Source: Propionibacteriaceae bacterium (GTDB lineage: Bacteria; Actinomycetota; Actinomycetes; Propionibacteriales; Propionibacteriaceae). From it: a stretch of 8,271 nucleotides of DNA. Positions 6,376 through 8,271 of this stretch are shown piece after piece. The stretch spans positions 1-8,271 of the forward strand of contig DMIX01000240.1 in the NCBI GenBank assembly GCA_003451975.1, in the 5' to 3' direction. A program made the translations under genes and the position numbers. The notes under the pieces were generated by a model. The model was not told the DNA's origin. It saw nothing but the letters and a program-made list of their open reading frames with translations, and searched no databases. Within the stretch, counting starts at the first letter, position 1; each line of letters opens with the position of its first letter.

Positions 6376-8271
6376 GAGTCGTCAGCCCCGAAGCCGGTCA
6401 GGACTCGACCGGTCGCTCGCGAACGCTTACCGCACGGATGAAGGAGTTGCGTCCTACCTCCGCAGAGCTGGTGGACGCCGGGTTCCTGCTGCTGTTGAGC
6501 CTGATCGCGCTGTTCGGATTCGCCTCAACCTTCGACACCTGGCACTTCATGCTGATCGGTGCGCTGGCAGTGGCACTCGGAATCCTGATCAGCCATCTGG
6601 TGTTGGCGTGGCGCTGGCACTGGACGGTGGCTCTGTTGGGGATTGTGCTGGCCTATTTCCTGATCGGGGTGCCGGTGGCGGCCCGGGACAGTGCCATCGT
6701 CGGCTTCGTTCCCACCCCGACCGCGATCGTGGCCTTGGCAGATCTGGCGGTCAACGGCTGGAAGCAGATGCTGACCACGCTGCCTCCGGTCATCGGGGAT
6801 GGGCCCTATCTGGCCCTTCCGTTCCTGCTGGGGCTGGTGACCGGCTCGGTCGGCTATGCCGTGGCGCGCCGTTCTCGCCGGGCGGCGGTGGTCATGATCA
6901 CCCCGCTGGCACTGCTGGTGGCCGTCATCCTGCTGGGCACTCTGGACAACGCTGTGGAACTGGCTCAAGGACTGGTGTTGGCGGCGGTCGGCTTCGCCTG
7001 GGTTGCGGTGCGTACTCGGCGGCGGCGCACTCTGGCCGGCACGGGACGGTCGCACCGCGCAGCACTGCTGGCCGGAGCCGGTCTGGTGGCGGTGTCGTTG
7101 GCCGCCGGTGCGGCGGTGGGGGGCCTGATGCCCGGTGCTGACACTCAACGTCTCGTGCTACGCAGCTATGTGCAGCCGCCGGTCGAAGTCAACGACCTCG
7201 CCTCGCCCCTAGTGGGCTTCCGCAAGTACTCCTCCACGACAGTCAAACAGCTGTTCGACACCCGACTGTTCACGATCGAAGGCGTCCAGCCCGGCGCCAT
7301 GGTGCGGCTGGCCGTCCTCGACGATTACACCGGTCACACCTGGAGTGCCTCGGGCACCGGCACTGCCGATGCCGGGTTCCAGCGGCTCGGCGCTCGCCTG
7401 CCGTCGGTTGTCTCGGGGACACCGACCACTCTCACCGTGACTTTCGCCGCGGCCTACGCCCAGACCCGGGAGTTGAGCAACTGGCTTCCGTCGCTGGGAC
7501 AGGACACGGCCATCGCCTTCACCGGCGCGAACACCAAGACCCATACCAGCACACTGCGCTACAACCTGAGCACCGGTCAGGGCCTGTTGACCGAGGGTGA
7601 CCGATTCGGTGACGGCGATCAACTGGTCGTGTCCAGCGTGCCGATCCCCACCGGCTTCGACGCCGCGATGACTCCCGGCGGGGCATCGTCGGTCGACTCG
7701 GCGCGCTATGGCTTTCTGGCTTCCGCCGCGCAGCGGTGGGCGGGCAATGCCCCTGATGCGGGCAGCCGTGTCGCACAGCTGGCCCAGTTCCTGAAATCCG
7801 GCTATTGGAGCGATGGCACTCGGCAGGGTGAGACAAACTATCTGCCCGGGCACAGCGAAGGACGCCTGACCAGCTTCGTGCTCGGTCAGGATCTGATCGG
7901 CAGCGACGAACAGTACGCGGCCACCTTCGCGTTGCTGTGCAATCAGGCAGGCTTTCCGGCCCGGGTGGTGTTCGGCGCCATCGTTCCCGACGGCGGCGAA
8001 GTCTTCGGACGCGACATCACCGCCTGGGTCGAGATTCAGACCGCCGATGGCTGGCGAGCCATTCCGCCCTCGCAGTTCACGCCGAGCCGTGACCGGGTGC
8101 CTCCCCAGCAGCCGTTGACGGTGTCCAAAGAGCGTCAGGCCACCAATGTGCCGCCCCCGAATGTGAATCGCAGTCAGGACAACACCGTGGGGTTGCCTGA
8201 CAACGACTTGACCGGCACCAAGATCACCAATGACCCTTGGGCCGAAATCCTGAAGTGGCTGCTGGCGGTGC
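6372..8271 (+). CDS. Multi-pass membrane protein with transglutaminase-like domain (3' partial)
   Basis: The frame is open from the ATG at 6372 to the window edge (633 codons seen). The start overlaps the DUF58 stop by four bases. About seven membrane helices can be drawn (near 36-55, 59-79, 84-103, 144-165, 171-190, 195-213 and 231-252). Arg-rich inner loops at 166-170 and 214-219 put the long part after residue 253 outside the cell. That part carries motifs shared with actinobacterial TgpA-like proteins: SPLVGFRKY (279-287) and VRLAVLDDYTGHTW (311-324). The transglutaminase-like core follows at about 510-571 (EQYAATFALLCNQAGFPARVVFG, then TAWVEI, then DGWRAIPP). By eye the catalytic Cys, His and Asp positions hold D512, T550 and P565, so the domain may be inactive. 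A Pro/Asn-rich linker (577-616) and a hydrophobic stretch starting at 623 suggest a final membrane helix beyond the edge. The family is clear; enzymatic activity is doubtful. Confidence 0.92.
   Translation, partial: MRVVSPEAGQDSTGRSRTLTARMKELRPTSAELVDAGFLLLLSLIALFGFASTFDTWHFMLIGALAVALGILISHLVLAWRWHWTVALLGIVLAYFLIGVPVAARDSAIVGFVPTPTAIVALADLAVNGWKQMLTTLPPVIGDGPYLALPFLLGLVTGSVGYAVARRSRRAAVVMITPLALLVAVILLGTLDNAVELAQGLVLAAVGFAWVAVRTRRRRTLAGTGRSHRAALLAGAGLVAVSLAAGAAVGGLMPGADTQRLVLRSYVQPPVEVNDLASPLVGFRKYSSTTVKQLFDTRLFTIEGVQPGAMVRLAVLDDYTGHTWSASGTGTADAGFQRLGARLPSVVSGTPTTLTVTFAAAYAQTRELSNWLPSLGQDTAIAFTGANTKTHTSTLRYNLSTGQGLLTEGDRFGDGDQLVVSSVPIPTGFDAAMTPGGASSVDSARYGFLASAAQRWAGNAPDAGSRVAQLAQFLKSGYWSDGTRQGETNYLPGHSEGRLTSFVLGQDLIGSDEQYAATFALLCNQAGFPARVVFGAIVPDGGEVFGRDITAWVEIQTADGWRAIPPSQFTPSRDRVPPQQPLTVSKERQATNVPPPNVNRSQDNTVGLPDNDLTGTKITNDPWAEILKWLLAV

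Larger units (their letters stand above)
2..8271 (+). other. PFNA-like operon core (Fn3 protein, AAA ATPase, DUF58, transglutaminase-like)
   Basis: Four genes run in one direction with gaps of 36 nt, 5 nt and -4 nt, and no hairpin followed by a T-run appears between them. The order matches the fn3 - AAA-ATPase - duf58 - tgm part of the PFNA cluster known from Bifidobacterium, whose Ser/Thr kinase gene would lie outside this window. No promoter is visible, so transcription must begin upstream of base 1. The operon reading comes from spacing only. Confidence 0.75.

Noticed and set aside
6525..7853. Two minus-strand frames (6525-7148 and 7209-7853) and a + frame (6608-7141)
   Set aside because: All lie inside the transglutaminase-like gene, whose frame gives coherent membrane helices and family motifs. 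The alternatives give Gly/Arg/His/Gln-rich products.

Overview
The window is high-G+C DNA with strong G/C bias at third codon positions and dense, same-strand genes. Together with the gene content this points to an actinomycete (Actinomycetota). A Propionibacteriaceae- or Bifidobacterium-like relative fits, but the genus cannot be fixed from the sequence alone. There are no tRNA or rRNA genes, CRISPR arrays, insertion sequences or attachment sites.

Layout, all on the + strand. (1) Bases 2-4003 hold the C-terminal ~1,330 residues of a giant extracellular protein: about seven bacterial Ig/cadherin-like modules, then about five fibronectin type III (Fn3)-like modules and a small Cys-rich end domain. 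Its N-terminus lies upstream of the window. (2) Bases 3987-4043 hold a possible 18-codon ORF with a strong ribosome binding site. It bridges the end of gene 1 and the start of gene 2. (3) Bases 4040-5008 encode a MoxR-family AAA+ ATPase. (4) Bases 5014-6375 encode a DUF58 protein with two N-terminal membrane helices and a VWA-like cytosolic part. (5) From 6372 past the right edge lies a multi-pass membrane protein with an extracellular transglutaminase-like domain. The junctions are 36 nt, 5 nt and a 4-nt ATGA overlap, with no terminator visible, so this reads as one operon.

The gene order Fn3 protein - AAA ATPase - DUF58 - transglutaminase-like protein matches the core of the actinobacterial PFNA cluster. 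That cluster was described in Bifidobacterium, where a Ser/Thr kinase (Pkb2) gene belongs to the same cluster. A WSQWS motif in the first Fn3 module also fits, because bifidobacterial FN3 proteins have been noted for cytokine-receptor-like motifs. The inferred picture is a long surface-exposed fibre, an ATPase/DUF58 remodelling pair at the inner face of the membrane, and a membrane protein with an extracytoplasmic transglutaminase fold.

The most unusual points are three. The transglutaminase fold appears to lack all three catalytic residues (Cys, His, Asp replaced by Asp, Thr, Pro). The giant protein's ten cysteines all fall in plausible intra-domain pairs. The small ORF may couple translation of the ATPase to the giant gene.
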